Shown here: positions 28,982 through 38,590 of the stretch, piece by piece
Layout of the letters: every line of letters begins with the position of its first letter
Numbering within the stretch: the first letter of the stretch is position 1
Assembly: GCF_014203155.1 (NCBI RefSeq)
Contig: NZ_JACHIK010000009.1
Span: 124,001 to 188,000 of the forward strand
DNA: 64,000 nt
Source of the DNA: Shinella fusca
GTDB taxonomy: Bacteria > Pseudomonadota > Alphaproteobacteria > Rhizobiales > Rhizobiaceae
Direction of reading: 5' to 3'
The notes under the pieces: model-generated
The model's database searches: none
What the model saw: only the letters and a program-made list of their open reading frames with translations
Told to the model about the DNA's origin: nothing
Translations under genes and position numbers: made by a program

Positions 28982-31675
28982 TCAGGCGGCGAGATCGCGC
29001 AGAACCGTCTGCAGGATACCGCCGTTGTTGACGTAGGTGACCTCGTCCAGCGTATCGATGCGGCAGAGGATCGGAACGTCCTTCACCGTGCCGTCGGAAT
29101 AGGTGATCTTGGCGATCTTCCGTTCGCGCGGCTTGATGTCGCCTTCCAGGCCCTCGATCGTCACCAGCTCGTCGCCCTTGAGGTCGAGCGTCGCCCAGGT
29201 CGTGCCCTCCTCGAAGACGAAGGGGATGACGCCCATGCCGACGAGGTTCGAGCGGTGGATGCGCTCGAAGGACTGCGCGATCACGGCCTTGACGCCGAGC
29301 AGGTTCGTGCCCTTGGCCGCCCAGTCGCGCGAGGAGCCGTTGCCGTATTCGACGCCGGCGAAGATGACGAGCGGAACGCCCTCCTCCTTGTACTTCATGG
29401 CCGCGTCGTAGATCGACATCTCTTCCTTGGAAGGATAGTGGATCGTGTAGCCGCCTTCCTTGCCGTTCGGGCCCAGCATGTGGTTGCGGATGCGGATATT
29501 GGCGAAGGTGCCGCGCATCATGACCTCATGGTTGCCGCGGCGCGTGCCGTACTGGTTGAAGTCCGCAACGCCGACGCCGTGGCCGATGAGGTAGGCACCG
29601 GCGGGCGAAGCCGCCTTGATCGAACCGGCCGGCGAGATGTGGTCGGTCGTGATCTTGTCGCCGAAGAGGCCGAGGACGCGCGCGCCCTTGATGTCGGAAA
29701 CGCCCGCGCCGACCTTGCCCATGCCGACGAAGTAGGGCGGGTTCTGCACATAGGTCGACTGGTCGTCCCAGGCGTAGGTCTGGCCCGCCGGCACCTGCAC
29801 GGCCTGCCAGTTGGCGTCGCCCTTGAAGACGTCGGCATACTTCGTGGCATAGAGCTCACGCGTGACGTACTTCATGATGAACTCCTGGATCTCCTTCGAG
29901 GAGGGCCAGATGTCCTTGAGGTAGACCGGGTTGCCGTCCCGGTCTTCGCCGAGCGGTTCCGTGGTGAGGTCCTTCTGGACCGAGCCGGCGAGCGCATAGG
30001 CGACGACGAGCGGCGGCGAGGCGAGGTAGTTCGCCTGCACGTCCGGCGAGATGCGGCCTTCGAAGTTACGGTTGCCGGAGAGCACGCCCGCGGCGATCAG
30101 GCCCTTGTCGTTGATCGTCTTGGAGATCGGCGCCGGCAGCGGGCCGGAATTGCCGATGCAGGTGGTGCAGCCGAAGCCGACGAGGTTGAAGCCGAGCTTG
30201 TCGAGGTCGGTCTGCAGACCCGACTTGGAAAGGTACTCGGCAACGACCTGCGATCCCGGTGCAAGCGAGGTCTTCACCCACGGCTTCGTCTTCAGGCCCC
30301 TGGCGACCGCGTTGCGGGCAAGCAGGCCGGCGGCGATCAGCACCGACGGGTTGGACGTGTTTGTGCAGGACGTGATGGCGGCAATGGCGACATCGCCGTG
30401 GCCGATATCATAGTCCGTGCCCTCGACGGCATAGCGGTTGGCGAGCTGACCCGGCTTCTTGTAGTCGTTTTCGAGCGACGCGGCGAAGCCGGAAGCGATG
30501 TTTTCCAGCGGGATGCGGCCTTCCGGGCGCTTCGGGCCGGCCATGGACGGCACGACGTCGCCGAGGTCGAGTTCCAGCGTATCGGTGAAGACGAGGTCGG
30601 AGCCGTCGCCGTCACGCCACATGCCCTGGGCCTTGGAGTAGGCTTCGACGAGGGCGATGCGCTGCTCGTCGCGGCCGGACATGGTGAGGTAGTTGACGGT
30701 TTCGGCATCGACCGGGAAGAAGCCGCAGGTCGCGCCGTATTCCGGGCCCATATTGCCGATCGTCGCGCGGTCGGCGAGCGTCATGTTGTCGAGGCCGGGG
30801 CCGAAGAATTCGACGAACTTGGAGACGACGCCCTTCTTGCGCAGCATCTGCACGACCATCAGCACGAGGTCGGTCGCCGTCACGCCTTCCTTGAGCTTGC
30901 CGGTCAGCTTGAAGCCGATGACTTCCGGCAGGAGCATGGAAACGGGCTGGCCGAGCATGGCCGCTTCCGCCTCGATGCCGCCGACGCCCCAGCCGAGAAC
31001 GCCGAGGCCGTTGATCATGGTCGTGTGGCTGTCCGTGCCGACACAGGTATCCGGGTAGGCGACGATCTCGCCGTCTTCTTCCTTGGTCCAAACGGTCTGG
31101 CCCAGATATTCCAGATTGACCTGGTGACAGATGCCGGTGCCGGGCGGAACGACGCGGAAGTTCTTGAACGCCTGCTGGCCCCATTTCAGGAAGCGGTAGC
31201 GCTCGCCGTTGCGCTGGTATTCCAGCTCCACGTTGCGGGCGAAGGCGGTCGGCGTGCCGAACTCGTCGACGATGACGGAGTGGTCGATGACGAGGTCGAC
31301 GGGAACGAGCGGGTTGATCTTCTCGGGGTCGCCGCCGAGCGAGACCATCGCGTCGCGCATGGCCGCAAGGTCGACGACGGCGGGAACGCCGGTGAAGTCC
31401 TGCATCAGAACGCGCGCCGGGCGATAGGCGATCTCGTTTTCGACCGTGCCCTTGTTCGTCAGCCATTCGGCGACGGCGAGGATGTGGTCCTTCGTGACGG
31501 AGCGGCCGTCCTCGAAGCGCAGCAGGTTCTCAAGAAGCACCTTCATCGAGTAGGGGAGCTTCGAGACGCCGGCAAGGCCGTTCGCTTCAGCCTTGGGCAG
31601 GCTGTAATACACATAGTCGGTGCCGTTGACCGTGAGGGTCGAACGACAATTGAAACTGTCTAGGGATTTGGACAC
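28982..31675 (-). CDS. acnA: Aconitate hydratase A
   Basis: An 897-residue aconitase that interconverts citrate and isocitrate in the TCA cycle. The [4Fe-4S] ligands are visible in [11 protein letters not shown] (near 440) and [10 protein letters not shown] (near 505). The swivel domain contains [13 protein letters not shown], and [14 protein letters not shown] follows. The gene starts at GTG 31675 (GTG TCC AAA TCC). It is divergent from ccmA across 267 bp, which is where the promoters must lie. Confidence 0.97.
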   Translation of the reverse strand: MSKSLDSFNCRSTLTVNGTDYVYYSLPKAEANGLAGVSKLPYSMKVLLENLLRFEDGRSVTKDHILAVAEWLTNKGTVENEIAYRPARVLMQDFTGVPAVVDLAAMRDAMVSLGGDPEKINPLVPVDLVIDHSVIVDEFGTPTAFARNVELEYQRNGERYRFLKWGQQAFKNFRVVPPGTGICHQVNLEYLGQTVWTKEEDGEIVAYPDTCVGTDSHTTMINGLGVLGWGVGGIEAEAAMLGQPVSMLLPEVIGFKLTGKLKEGVTATDLVLMVVQMLRKKGVVSKFVEFFGPGLDNMTLADRATIGNMGPEYGATCGFFPVDAETVNYLTMSGRDEQRIALVEAYSKAQGMWRDGDGSDLVFTDTLELDLGDVVPSMAGPKRPEGRIPLENIASGFAASLENDYKKPGQLANRYAVEGTDYDIGHGDVAIAAITSCTNTSNPSVLIAAGLLARNAVARGLKTKPWVKTSLAPGSQVVAEYLSKSGLQTDLDKLGFNLVGFGCTTCIGNSGPLPAPISKTINDKGLIAAGVLSGNRNFEGRISPDVQANYLASPPLVVAYALAGSVQKDLTTEPLGEDRDGNPVYLKDIWPSSKEIQEFIMKYVTRELYATKYADVFKGDANWQAVQVPAGQTYAWDDQSTYVQNPPYFVGMGKVGAGVSDIKGARVLGLFGDKITTDHISPAGSIKAASPAGAYLIGHGVGVADFNQYGTRRGNHEVMMRGTFANIRIRNHMLGPNGKEGGYTIHYPSKEEMSIYDAAMKYKEEGVPLVIFAGVEYGNGSSRDWAAKGTNLLGVKAVIAQSFERIHRSNLVGMGVIPFVFEEGTTWATLDLKGDELVTIEGLEGDIKPRERKIAKITYSDGTVKDVPILCRIDTLDEVTYVNNGGILQTVLRDLAA

Positions 31676-31942
31676 TTTATACCCCGTTCCGTCTGGTCGC
31701 CAGAAAGCTGACGTACGAACGCCCGTGCGCGTTTAGCGCGAATGGGATGCGGGTGCGGCCATTTCCGCTGTCCGTACGCGGAAATCATTCCCGTGTTCGG
31801 CGCTTGGATGAAATTCACGCCGACCGCTGGCGTGTTGCGGGCGTTATAGATAATTTCTAAGGAACGATCCAGAGCGCGTTCGCGCAAATCGGGACAATTT
31901 TTTTGCATTGCGACCAAGGTCGTAAAGGGAAAGTGAAGCATC

Positions 31943-32584
31943 ATGCGGCTCGTCGCCGAGGGGTTGAGCGCCACGCGCGGCGAGGACCTGATTTTCCGCG
32001 ATATCGCCTTTGAAATCGCCGGCGGCGAAGCCCTGGTCGTCAAGGGCCCGAACGGTTCCGGCAAGTCGACGCTGCTGCGCGTGCTGGCAGGCCTCCTGCC
32101 GGCCCGCTCGGGCTCGGCGAAACTCCTTGCTGCACCGCACGCAGCCGAGCGGCTCAGTGAGGCCGCGCACTATCTCGGCCACCGCAACGCGATGAAGCGG
32201 GAGCTCACCGTCGAGGAGAACCTTTCCTTCTGGAAGACCTTCCTCGGCGACATGGCCGGCGGGGCGGGCGTCCCGGTCGAGGAAGCCGTAGAGGCGGTCG
32301 GCCTCGGCGGCATCGCCCATCTGCCCTTCGGCTACCTTTCCGCCGGCCAGCAGCGCCGCATGGCCATGGCCAAGCTGCTGGTCGCCTGGCGTCCCGTCTG
32401 GATCCTCGACGAGCCGACCGCCGCGCTCGATGCCGCTGCGGAAGACATGTTCGCCGGCCTCGTCACCGCCCACCTTGCCCGCGGCGGCATCGCCATCGCC
32501 GCCACGCACCAGCCGCTTGGGTTGGAAGGCGTGCAGGAGTTGAGGATGACGGGCTTTGCCGGGGTGGCGGAGGAGGTGTGGTGA
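31943..32584 (+). CDS. ccmA: Heme exporter ATP-binding protein
   Basis: A 213-residue ABC ATPase with Walker A GPNGSGKST (near 37), LSAGQQRRMAMAKLL signature and WILDEPTAALD Walker B. CcmA works with CcmB, CcmC and CcmD to release holo-CcmE in cytochrome c maturation at the inner membrane. It is the first gene of the ccm block, but it is separated from ccmB by 205 bp that carry a large inverted repeat, which may affect coupling. Confidence 0.94.
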   Translation: MRLVAEGLSATRGEDLIFRDIAFEIAGGEALVVKGPNGSGKSTLLRVLAGLLPARSGSAKLLAAPHAAERLSEAAHYLGHRNAMKRELTVEENLSFWKTFLGDMAGGAGVPVEEAVEAVGLGGIAHLPFGYLSAGQQRRMAMAKLLVAWRPVWILDEPTAALDAAAEDMFAGLVTAHLARGGIAIAATHQPLGLEGVQELRMTGFAGVAEEVW

Positions 32585-32601
32585 TGGGCGTGCAAGTAGC
32601 C

Positions 32602-32757
32602 ACCCCCCTCTGCCCTGCCGGGCATCTCCCCCTCAAGGGGGGAGATTGGCAAGCGGCGAAGCCCCGCCAAACGCAAACCTTGAAAACCCGGAAATGCCGG
32701 CCCTCCCAGTCAATCTCCCCCCTTGAGGGGGAGATGCCCGGCAGGGCAGAGGGGGGT
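32602..32757. repeat. RIME-like palindromic intergenic element
   Basis: Two 47-bp arms (32602-32648 and 32711-32757) are perfect inverted repeats around a 62-bp centre. Each arm contains nested dyads (TGCCC..GGGCA and CTCCCCCTcaAGGGGGGAG). This sequence type is familiar from intergenic mosaic elements (RIME) spread through Rhizobiales genomes. It occupies the ccmA-ccmB gap and could form a strong cruciform or RNA hairpin. Confidence 0.85.
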
Positions 32758-32789
32758 AAGCCAAATCCGCTTCGCCCGGAGGCGCAAGC

Positions 32790-33449
32790 ATGATCGCCCT
32801 CCTTGCCCGCGACCTGAAACTCTCGGTCCGCGCCGGCGGCGGCGCGCTGATCGGCGTCCTCTTCTTCATGACGGTCGTCGCCGTCATCCCCTTCGGCGTC
32901 GGGCCGGACCTCAACCTTCTCTCGCGCATCGGCCCCGCCATCCTGTGGATCGGCGCGCTGCTGGCCTCCCTCCTCGGCCTCGACCGGCTGTTCCAGGCCG
33001 AGCGCGAGGACGGCTCGCTCGACCTCCTCCTGATGCAGGAGACGCCGCTGGTGCTGACGGTCTTCGTCAAGTGTGTCGCGCACTGGATCGCGACCGGCCT
33101 GCCGCTCGTCATCGCCTCGCCGCTCCTCGGCCTCTTCATGAACATGGACGAGGTGGCGATCGGCGCGACGGCGCTGACGCTGCTGGCCGGCACGCCCGCC
33201 ATCACCTTCATCGGCGCGGCGGGGGCGGGGATTGCCGTGGCGCTGCCGCGCGGAGGCCTGCTCGTCTCCATCCTCGTGCTGCCGCTCGCCATTCCCGTGC
33301 TGATCTTCGGGGTGAGCGCGGTCTATGCGGCCATCGAGGACCCCGCCCCTTTCCTGCCGCCTTTCCTCATTCTGATCGCGCTCAACCTGTTCTTCGCCGT
33401 CATCGGCCCGCTGGCCGCGGCCGCGGCCCTTCGCCTTTCGAGCGACTGA
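32790..33449 (+). CDS. ccmB: Heme exporter permease
   Basis: A 219-residue, six-helix inner-membrane protein. The start (LLARDLKLSVRAGGGALIGVLFFMTVVAVIPFGVGPD) and SLLGLDRLFQAEREDGSLDLLLMQ are CcmB hallmarks. It partners CcmA in the heme-handling ABC complex of cytochrome c maturation. ccmC follows after 91 bp. Confidence 0.95.
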   Translation: MIALLARDLKLSVRAGGGALIGVLFFMTVVAVIPFGVGPDLNLLSRIGPAILWIGALLASLLGLDRLFQAEREDGSLDLLLMQETPLVLTVFVKCVAHWIATGLPLVIASPLLGLFMNMDEVAIGATALTLLAGTPAITFIGAAGAGIAVALPRGGLLVSILVLPLAIPVLIFGVSAVYAAIEDPAPFLPPFLILIALNLFFAVIGPLAAAAALRLSSD

Positions 33450-33540
33450 CGCACCGGCTGCGGCAATGTGATTGCCGCAGATCAATTGAAGAGGCGGGCC
33501 TGACACGTTAAAGAACCAGTCGTCACGTTGAAGGGCAGCC

Positions 33541-34311
33541 ATGAGCGAACCGAGCCTTGCCATCCGCAACTTCAGCGACCTCGCCAACCCGACGCGGTTC
33601 CTGGCGCTGGTCGCCGTCCTCTGGCCGTGGCTTGCCGGGCTGACGCTCTGTCTCTTCGCGGCCGGGCTCTACCTCTCCTTCACGACGGAGGGCGACTACC
33701 AGCAGGGCGAGACGGTGCGCATCATGTATGTGCATGTGCCGGCCGCCTGGCTCTCGATGATGTGCTATACGGTGATGGCGCTTTCCGCGCTCGGCACGCT
33801 CGTCTGGCGCCATCCGCTCGCCGACGTCTCGGCCAAGGCCGCAGCCCCCATCGGCGCCGGCTTCACCTTCCTCGCCCTCGTCACCGGCTCGCTCTGGGGC
33901 AAGCCGATGTGGGGGACTTGGTGGGTGTGGGATGCGCGGCTCACCTCCGTCTTCGTGCTCTTCCTGATGTATCTCGGCCTCATCGCCCTCAACCGCGCCA
34001 TGGACGATCCGGCGCGGGCGGCAAAGGTCAGCGCCGTCCTCATCCTCGTCGGCTTCGTCAACATCCCGATCATAAAATTCTCCGTCGAATGGTGGAACAC
34101 GCTGCACCAGCCGGCGAGCGTCGTCAGGATGGGCGGGCCGACCATCGACCCGGAATTCCTGCACCCGCTCCTCATCATGGCGGTCGCCTTCACCCTGCTC
34201 TTCTTCACGCTGCACATCCTCGCCATGCGCAACGAGATCCTGCGCCGGCGCATCGCGGTGCTGCGCCGCCATGCCGCCCGCGCCGCCGGCCGCAAGAAAG
34301 GCGCCGCATGA
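33541..34311 (+). CDS. ccmC: Heme lyase/exporter subunit
   Basis: A 256-residue membrane protein with six helices and the tryptophan-rich heme-binding WWD loop WGKPMWGTWWVWDARLTS (near 119-136). Periplasmic His residues flank it (MYVHVPAAW, WWNTLHQP). CcmC loads heme onto CcmE. The stop overlaps the ccmD start (ATGA). Confidence 0.96.
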   Translation: MSEPSLAIRNFSDLANPTRFLALVAVLWPWLAGLTLCLFAAGLYLSFTTEGDYQQGETVRIMYVHVPAAWLSMMCYTVMALSALGTLVWRHPLADVSAKAAAPIGAGFTFLALVTGSLWGKPMWGTWWVWDARLTSVFVLFLMYLGLIALNRAMDDPARAAKVSAVLILVGFVNIPIIKFSVEWWNTLHQPASVVRMGGPTIDPEFLHPLLIMAVAFTLLFFTLHILAMRNEILRRRIAVLRRHAARAAGRKKGAA

Positions 34312-34475
34312 GCCATACCTTCTACGTCGCGGTCTCCTATATCGCCGCCTTCGCCGTCAGCTTCGGCCTCGTCGCCTGGGTCTGGCTCGACCACCGCGCC
34401 CGCCAGCGCGAGCTGGCGCAACTCGAAGCCGCCGGCATCCGCCGCCGCTCCGACCGGAGCGAGGCCGCGCAATGA
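34308..34475 (+). CDS. ccmD: Heme exporter small subunit
   Basis: A 55-residue protein with a single transmembrane helix (YVAVSYIAAFAVSFGLVAWVWLDH) and a charged cytoplasmic tail (RARQRELAQLEAAGIRRRS), the classic CcmD layout. It helps release holo-CcmE from CcmABC. It overlaps ccmC by 4 bp at its start and ccmG by 4 bp at its end. Confidence 0.93.
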   Translation: MSHTFYVAVSYIAAFAVSFGLVAWVWLDHRARQRELAQLEAAGIRRRSDRSEAAQ

Positions 34476-35080
34476 GCAAGAGCGAAGGCAATGCCGCAGG
34501 CGGCGGCACGCGCATGCGCATCGTCCTTGCCGCGCTGCCGCTCGCCGTCTTCATCGCCCTTGCGCTGATCTTCTGGACGCAGCTCAATTCCGGCCGCGAC
34601 ATTTCCGAAATTCCCTCGGCGCTGATCGGCACCAAGGCGCCGTGGCGCGACCTCGATCCGCTCGCCGGCGCGACGAAGGACGGCGCGCCCGTTCCGGCCC
34701 TGACGACGCAAACCGCCAGGGGCAAGCTGACGCTCGTCAATTTCTGGGCGTCCTGGTGCGTGCCGTGCCGGCAGGAGCACCCCGTCATCCTGCAGCTCTC
34801 GAAGGACCCGCGCATCACCGTCGTCGGCGTCAACTACAAGGACGGCGCGGAGAACGCGCTGCGTTTCCTCGGCGAGCTCGGCAACCCCTTCTCGGCCATC
34901 GGCCTCGATCCGGCCGGCCGGATGGCGATCGACTGGGGCGTCTACGGCATCCCGGAATCCTACCTCGTCGGCCCGGACGGCACGATCCTCTACAAGCGCG
35001 TCGGCCCCTTCGACGACAAGAGCCTCAAGGAAGGCCTCTATCCCGCCATCGAGAAGGCGCTGGGCAAGCCCGCCGCCTGA
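34472..35080 (+). CDS. ccmG: Thiol:disulfide interchange protein of cytochrome c maturation
   Basis: A 202-residue DsbE/CcmG. An N-terminal membrane anchor (about 16-37) is followed by a periplasmic thioredoxin domain with active site NFWASWCVPCRQEHP (near 90-104) and cis-Pro region YGIPESYLVGPDG. It keeps apocytochrome c cysteines reduced for heme attachment. The ATG overlaps the ccmD stop. A terminator follows directly. Confidence 0.95.
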   Translation: MSKSEGNAAGGGTRMRIVLAALPLAVFIALALIFWTQLNSGRDISEIPSALIGTKAPWRDLDPLAGATKDGAPVPALTTQTARGKLTLVNFWASWCVPCRQEHPVILQLSKDPRITVVGVNYKDGAENALRFLGELGNPFSAIGLDPAGRMAIDWGVYGIPESYLVGPDGTILYKRVGPFDDKSLKEGLYPAIEKALGKPAA

Positions 35081-35087
35081 TATGAAA

Positions 35088-35115
35088 AGGCCGGCGAAGA
35101 CGCCGGCCTCAGCTT
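35088..35115 (+). terminator. Terminator after ccmG
   Basis: AGGCCGGCG (35088-35096) and CGCCGGCCT (35101-35109) form a perfect 9-bp stem with a 4-nt loop, 7 bp beyond the ccmG stop. The T run after it is short. Confidence 0.65.
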
Positions 35116-35138
35116 ATTGAAATTTCCCTCACCGCCTT

Positions 35139-35215
35139 CGTCATCCTCGGGCTCGACCCGAGGATCCACAGACGTGCTCGGAGCATGGATGGTCGGGTCA
35201 AGCCCGACCATGACG
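35139..35215. repeat. Paired palindromic units (rhizobial intergenic repeat)
   Basis: Two 30-bp units (35139-35168 and 35186-35215) are inverted copies of each other at 25 of 30 positions. Each is itself a dyad (CCTCGGGCTCGACCCGAGG and GGTCGGGTCAAGCCCGACC), and the differences keep each inner stem paired. The form is typical of REP-like elements in Rhizobiales. It lies downstream of ccmG and of convergent purU. Confidence 0.7.
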
Positions 35216-35264
35216 ACGGAGGGCTGGGCGGCGCCTGGCCGTCAGCGAGGGCTTCCGCCCCCGA

Positions 35265-36149
35265 TCAGCCCATGCGCTCGGAGGCGTAAGAGCCCGGCGA
35301 CGGCGGGAAGACGATGGTCTTGTTGCCGTTCATGAAGACGCGGTGGTGGATGTGGGCGTGCACGGCGCGGGCAAGCACCTGGCTTTCCACGTCCCGGCCG
35401 ATGGAGACATAATCCTCCGCCGACTGCGCATGGGTGATGCGCGCGACGTCCTGCTCGATGATCGGGCCTTCGTCGAGGTCTTCCGTCACATAGTGCGCCG
35501 TCGCGCCGATCAGCTTCACGCCGCGCTCGAAGGCCTGCTTGTAGGGGTTGGCACCCTTGAAGGACGGCAGGAACGAGTGGTGGATGTTGATGATGCGGCC
35601 CGACATCTTCTTGCAGACGGCATCGGACAGGACCTGCATGTAGCGGGCGAGCACGATGAGCTCGGCGCCGGACTGTTCGACCACCTCCATGAGGCGGGCT
35701 TCGGCCTGCGGCTTGTTCTCCTTCGTCACCTTGATGTGGTAGAAGGGGATGTCGTGGTTGACGATGACCTTCTGGTAATCGAAGTGGTTGGAGACGACGC
35801 CGACGATGTCGATCGGCAGCGCGCCGATCTTCCAGCGGTAGAGCAGGTCGTTGAGGCAGTGGCCGAAGCGCGAGACCATGAGCAGCACCTTCATGCGCTC
35901 ATCGCTGTCGTTGAAGCGCCAGGTCATGCCGAAGGGCTTGGCGACGGGGGCAAAGCCCGCCTTGATATCCTCTTCCGGCACGCCTTCCTGGGAAAGGAAG
36001 GTGAGGCGCATGAAGAAGAGACCCGTTTCCAGATCGTCGAACTGCGACGAGTCGGAGATGTAACACCCCTTCTCGGCGAGATATCCCGTGATCGCGGCGA
36101 CGATGCCGCGGGTCGATTTGCACGTTACGGTCAGCACATGGCTCTTCAT
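35265..36149 (-). CDS. purU: Formyltetrahydrofolate deformylase
   Basis: A 294-residue PurU that hydrolyses 10-formyl-THF to THF and formate, balancing one-carbon pools. An N-terminal ACT domain (about 1-85, HVLTVTCKSTRGIVAAITGYLAEKG) precedes a formyltransferase-fold domain with INIHHSFLPSFKGANPY near 216 and HYVTEDLDEGPIIEQD near 249, which carry the catalytic residues. The ATG at 36149 is chosen to begin at the ACT domain; the longer frame upstream has no similarity. It is divergent from the unknown TIM-barrel gene. Confidence 0.95.
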   Translation of the reverse strand: MKSHVLTVTCKSTRGIVAAITGYLAEKGCYISDSSQFDDLETGLFFMRLTFLSQEGVPEEDIKAGFAPVAKPFGMTWRFNDSDERMKVLLMVSRFGHCLNDLLYRWKIGALPIDIVGVVSNHFDYQKVIVNHDIPFYHIKVTKENKPQAEARLMEVVEQSGAELIVLARYMQVLSDAVCKKMSGRIINIHHSFLPSFKGANPYKQAFERGVKLIGATAHYVTEDLDEGPIIEQDVARITHAQSAEDYVSIGRDVESQVLARAVHAHIHHRVFMNGNKTIVFPPSPGSYASERMG

Positions 36150-36359
36150 CGGTTCTCTTCTCGCGTTCGGCCGACGGCGGCTGGGCCGGCGATCCCCTGT
36201 GGCGCATATTTCAGGCCGCTTGCCCCTGCGCAAGCCCCTGCAATGGCGAAAAGCTACGCTGCCTCTTGTCGCGAATCCTTCCGGTTCGCGACATTCAGTG
36301 CATCGAAAATGCCAACGGGCCCTTCCGGTGAAAATCGTGCTGGACACTATTATGGACAC

Positions 36360-36378
36360 ATGTTCTATAAAATGGACA
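36360..36378 (+). promoter_or_regulatory. Motif shared with the promoter of the transporter operon
   Basis: The 19-mer starting ATGTTCTATAAAATGGACA lies 19 bp before the ATG of the TIM-barrel gene. It matches 14 of 19 positions of a minus-strand 19-mer upstream of the transporter operon (45747-45765). TGGACA also occurs at 36341 and 36353. A common regulator, probably the local IclR protein, is inferred. Confidence 0.45.
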
Positions 36379-36397
36379 GATTCGACGGGAGCACGCC

Positions 36398-37585
36398 ATG
36401 CATCTTTCCATGTGGACCTACCCCTGGGACGTTCAGGACCAGGGACTTGCGGCGCTTACCGCCGACCTTTCCGGCCGCGCCGGCCTCAATACGGTGAGCC
36501 TTGCGACCTCCTACCATGCCGGCCGCTTCCTCCAGCCGAGAAGCCCCGCGCAGAAAGCCTATTTCCCGGAAGACGGCACGGTCTATTTCCGCCCCGACGA
36601 AACGCTCTGGCAGGGAAAGGCGATCCGCCCGCTGATGGCGCGGAACGTCGCCGAGCGCGGCGACATGCTGGACGCGCTGACGAAGGCGCGGGCTGAGACC
36701 GGCCTCAAGGTCTCCTGCTGGACGGTCTGCCTGCACAACACGCGCCTCGGCATGCTCCATCCCGAACACGTCACCCGCAACGCCTTCGGCAATGCCAACC
36801 ACTACAATCTCTGCCCCTCCAGCCCGGCGGCGCGCGACTATGTCGTCACGCTCGTCCGCGATATCACGACGAATTACAAGCCGGACATGCTGGAGCTGGA
36901 GAGCCCGAACTTCATGGGCTTTGCGCACGAGTACCACCACGAAAAGGACGGCGTCGGCCTCAATGCCGAGGACGACTTCCTGCTCTCGCTCTGCTTCTGC
37001 GACCATTGCACCGCGCGCGCGCAAAAGGCCGGCGTCCCGGTCGAGGGCGCACGCAGGACCGTCGCCCGCTTCATCGCGGAACTCTGCGAGCGCGCCGTGC
37101 CGGAAAGGCAGTTCCCCGATTTCCCGGATGCCGGCATCGACGCCTTCCGCGACCACCCGGACCTCCATGCCTTCCTTTCCTGGCGCAGCGAGCCGGTGAC
37201 GAGCCTGATCGGCGAGATCAAGGCGGCGGCCGATCCGGCAACGCGCATCGTGCTGATCGACCTGAAAGACGGCTGGCTCGGCGGCGTCGACCTTGCGGCG
37301 GTCGGCAGGCTCTGCGACGGGGCGATCCTCTGCTGCTACGACATGACGCCGGAGGCCGTCGGCGATGTCATCCGCACCGGCCGCGCGCTGCTCGGTCCGG
37401 ACAGGTTCCTCGGCCTCGGCCTTCGTGTCTTCTATCCGGAGGTGGACGGGCCGGACATCCTCGCCGCCCGCACGAAAAGCGCCGTCGACGCGGGCGCCGA
37501 CGGCGTGAACTTCTACAATTACGGCCTCATCCCGGCAAAGCGCCTCGATTGGGTGCGCGAGGCGGTCGCGGCGATCAGCCGCTGA
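36398..37585 (+). CDS. Unknown TIM-barrel, glycoside-hydrolase-like protein
   Basis: A 395-residue cytoplasmic protein with no signal peptide. I do not recognise a characterised family. Alternating strand/helix patterns suggest a (beta/alpha)8 barrel like the hypothetical amylase-fold hydrolases. Landmarks are DMLELESPNFMGFAHEYHHEKDG (near 165-187), with acidic and His residues in a likely active site, and a CFCDHC motif near 204 that could bind metal. ILCCYDMTPEAV and GADGVNFYNYG follow near the end. It is convergent with the deacylase operon (11-bp overlap of 3' ends), and its promoter shares a motif with the transporter promoter, suggesting the same pathway. Confidence 0.75.
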   Translation: MHLSMWTYPWDVQDQGLAALTADLSGRAGLNTVSLATSYHAGRFLQPRSPAQKAYFPEDGTVYFRPDETLWQGKAIRPLMARNVAERGDMLDALTKARAETGLKVSCWTVCLHNTRLGMLHPEHVTRNAFGNANHYNLCPSSPAARDYVVTLVRDITTNYKPDMLELESPNFMGFAHEYHHEKDGVGLNAEDDFLLSLCFCDHCTARAQKAGVPVEGARRTVARFIAELCERAVPERQFPDFPDAGIDAFRDHPDLHAFLSWRSEPVTSLIGEIKAAADPATRIVLIDLKDGWLGGVDLAAVGRLCDGAILCCYDMTPEAVGDVIRTGRALLGPDRFLGLGLRVFYPEVDGPDILAARTKSAVDAGADGVNFYNYGLIPAKRLDWVREAVAAISR

Positions 37586-38588
37586 TCGGCTCGGCGACCT
37601 GGATCAGGCAGTCGCCGGCCTGGCTGTCGGTGTGCAGCCGGTGGGAGATGACGATGCCGCCCTCGGCAAAGCGCAGCTCTTCCTCCGGCTGCTCCAGCCG
37701 TTCGAGGTCGTGATACCGGCCGGCAAGGTCGCCGGCCGCAACCCGCGCACCAAGAGGCACCGTCGGCTCGAACCAGCCGCGCCGGTCCGCATAGATGCCC
37801 TGGCTGTGCCGCGAGAGCGAAAGAAGCTGCAGGGCTGGCGGCGGCGGGAGAGCTTCCCGCGAGAGGACGGGCGCGTCCGCAATGCCGAGCGCCATCAGCA
37901 GCCGGTCGATCGCCGCCGCGGTGAAGGCCATGCTCTCCGGCGTCACCGTGCCGCCCCCGCCGAACTCGCCGGAAAGGCCGATGGTGCCGGCCCTACCCGC
38001 CGCGCCCATCGAGGTCGGCGCCGCCGGCCCGTTGTCGGCGATGAAGGCGTGGGCCGCGCCCATCGCCCGCATCAGCGCGACGGAACGCTCGAAGCGCGCG
38101 CTATCGGCCTGCCGTTCGATCAGCGTACAGGCAAGATGCACCATGGAGGTGCCGCCCGAATGAAGGTCCAGCACCGCATCGTGGGCCGGGAAAAGCGTGT
38201 GCTCGAGGAAATGGGCGAGCCGCGCCGTCGGCGTGCCTGCGGGATCGCCGGGAAAGGCGCGGTTGAGATTGCCGCCGTCGAAGGGCGAGCAGCGCTTCGC
38301 CGCCATCACCGCCGGCAGGTTCGCCATCGGCAGGATAGTGACGGCGCCGCGGATCTTCGAGACATCGAGCAGGCGCATCAGCCGGCCGAGCTGGAGCTCG
38401 CCCTCATATTCGTCCCCGTGGTTGCCGGCCATCAGGAGGAGGCTCGGCCCCGCGCCGTTCTTCAGGCGCAGGATAGGAATGCGGATCTGGTAGTAGGGCG
38501 AGCGGTCGACCGAATAGGGAATGGCGAGATGCCCGGCCTGCCGGCCGTCCGCCGCAAGATCGATCGGGTTGACGAGGCCGCTGTGCAT
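37575..38588 (-). CDS. AstE/aspartoacylase-like zinc deacylase
   Basis: A 337-residue M14-like protein of the succinylglutamate desuccinylase/aspartoacylase family. Zinc-site motifs are GNHGDEYEG (near 56, His and Glu ligands) and DLHSGGTSM (near 141, third His ligand), with GGNLNRAFPG near 103. Relatives remove N-acyl groups from amino acids, for example the N-acetyl-diaminobutyrate deacetylase of ectoine breakdown. No ectoine genes are here. It is the last gene of the minus-strand operon, 2 bp after RidA. N-deacylation of the imported compound is inferred. Confidence 0.82.
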   Translation of the reverse strand: MHSGLVNPIDLAADGRQAGHLAIPYSVDRSPYYQIRIPILRLKNGAGPSLLLMAGNHGDEYEGELQLGRLMRLLDVSKIRGAVTILPMANLPAVMAAKRCSPFDGGNLNRAFPGDPAGTPTARLAHFLEHTLFPAHDAVLDLHSGGTSMVHLACTLIERQADSARFERSVALMRAMGAAHAFIADNGPAAPTSMGAAGRAGTIGLSGEFGGGGTVTPESMAFTAAAIDRLLMALGIADAPVLSREALPPPPALQLLSLSRHSQGIYADRRGWFEPTVPLGARVAAGDLAGRYHDLERLEQPEEELRFAEGGIVISHRLHTDSQAGDCLIQVAEPISG

Positions 38589-38590
38589 GG

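Noticed and set aside
29255-31663. An 802-codon open frame antisense to acnA
   Set aside because: Shadow of aconitase; no domain motifs or ribosome-binding site.
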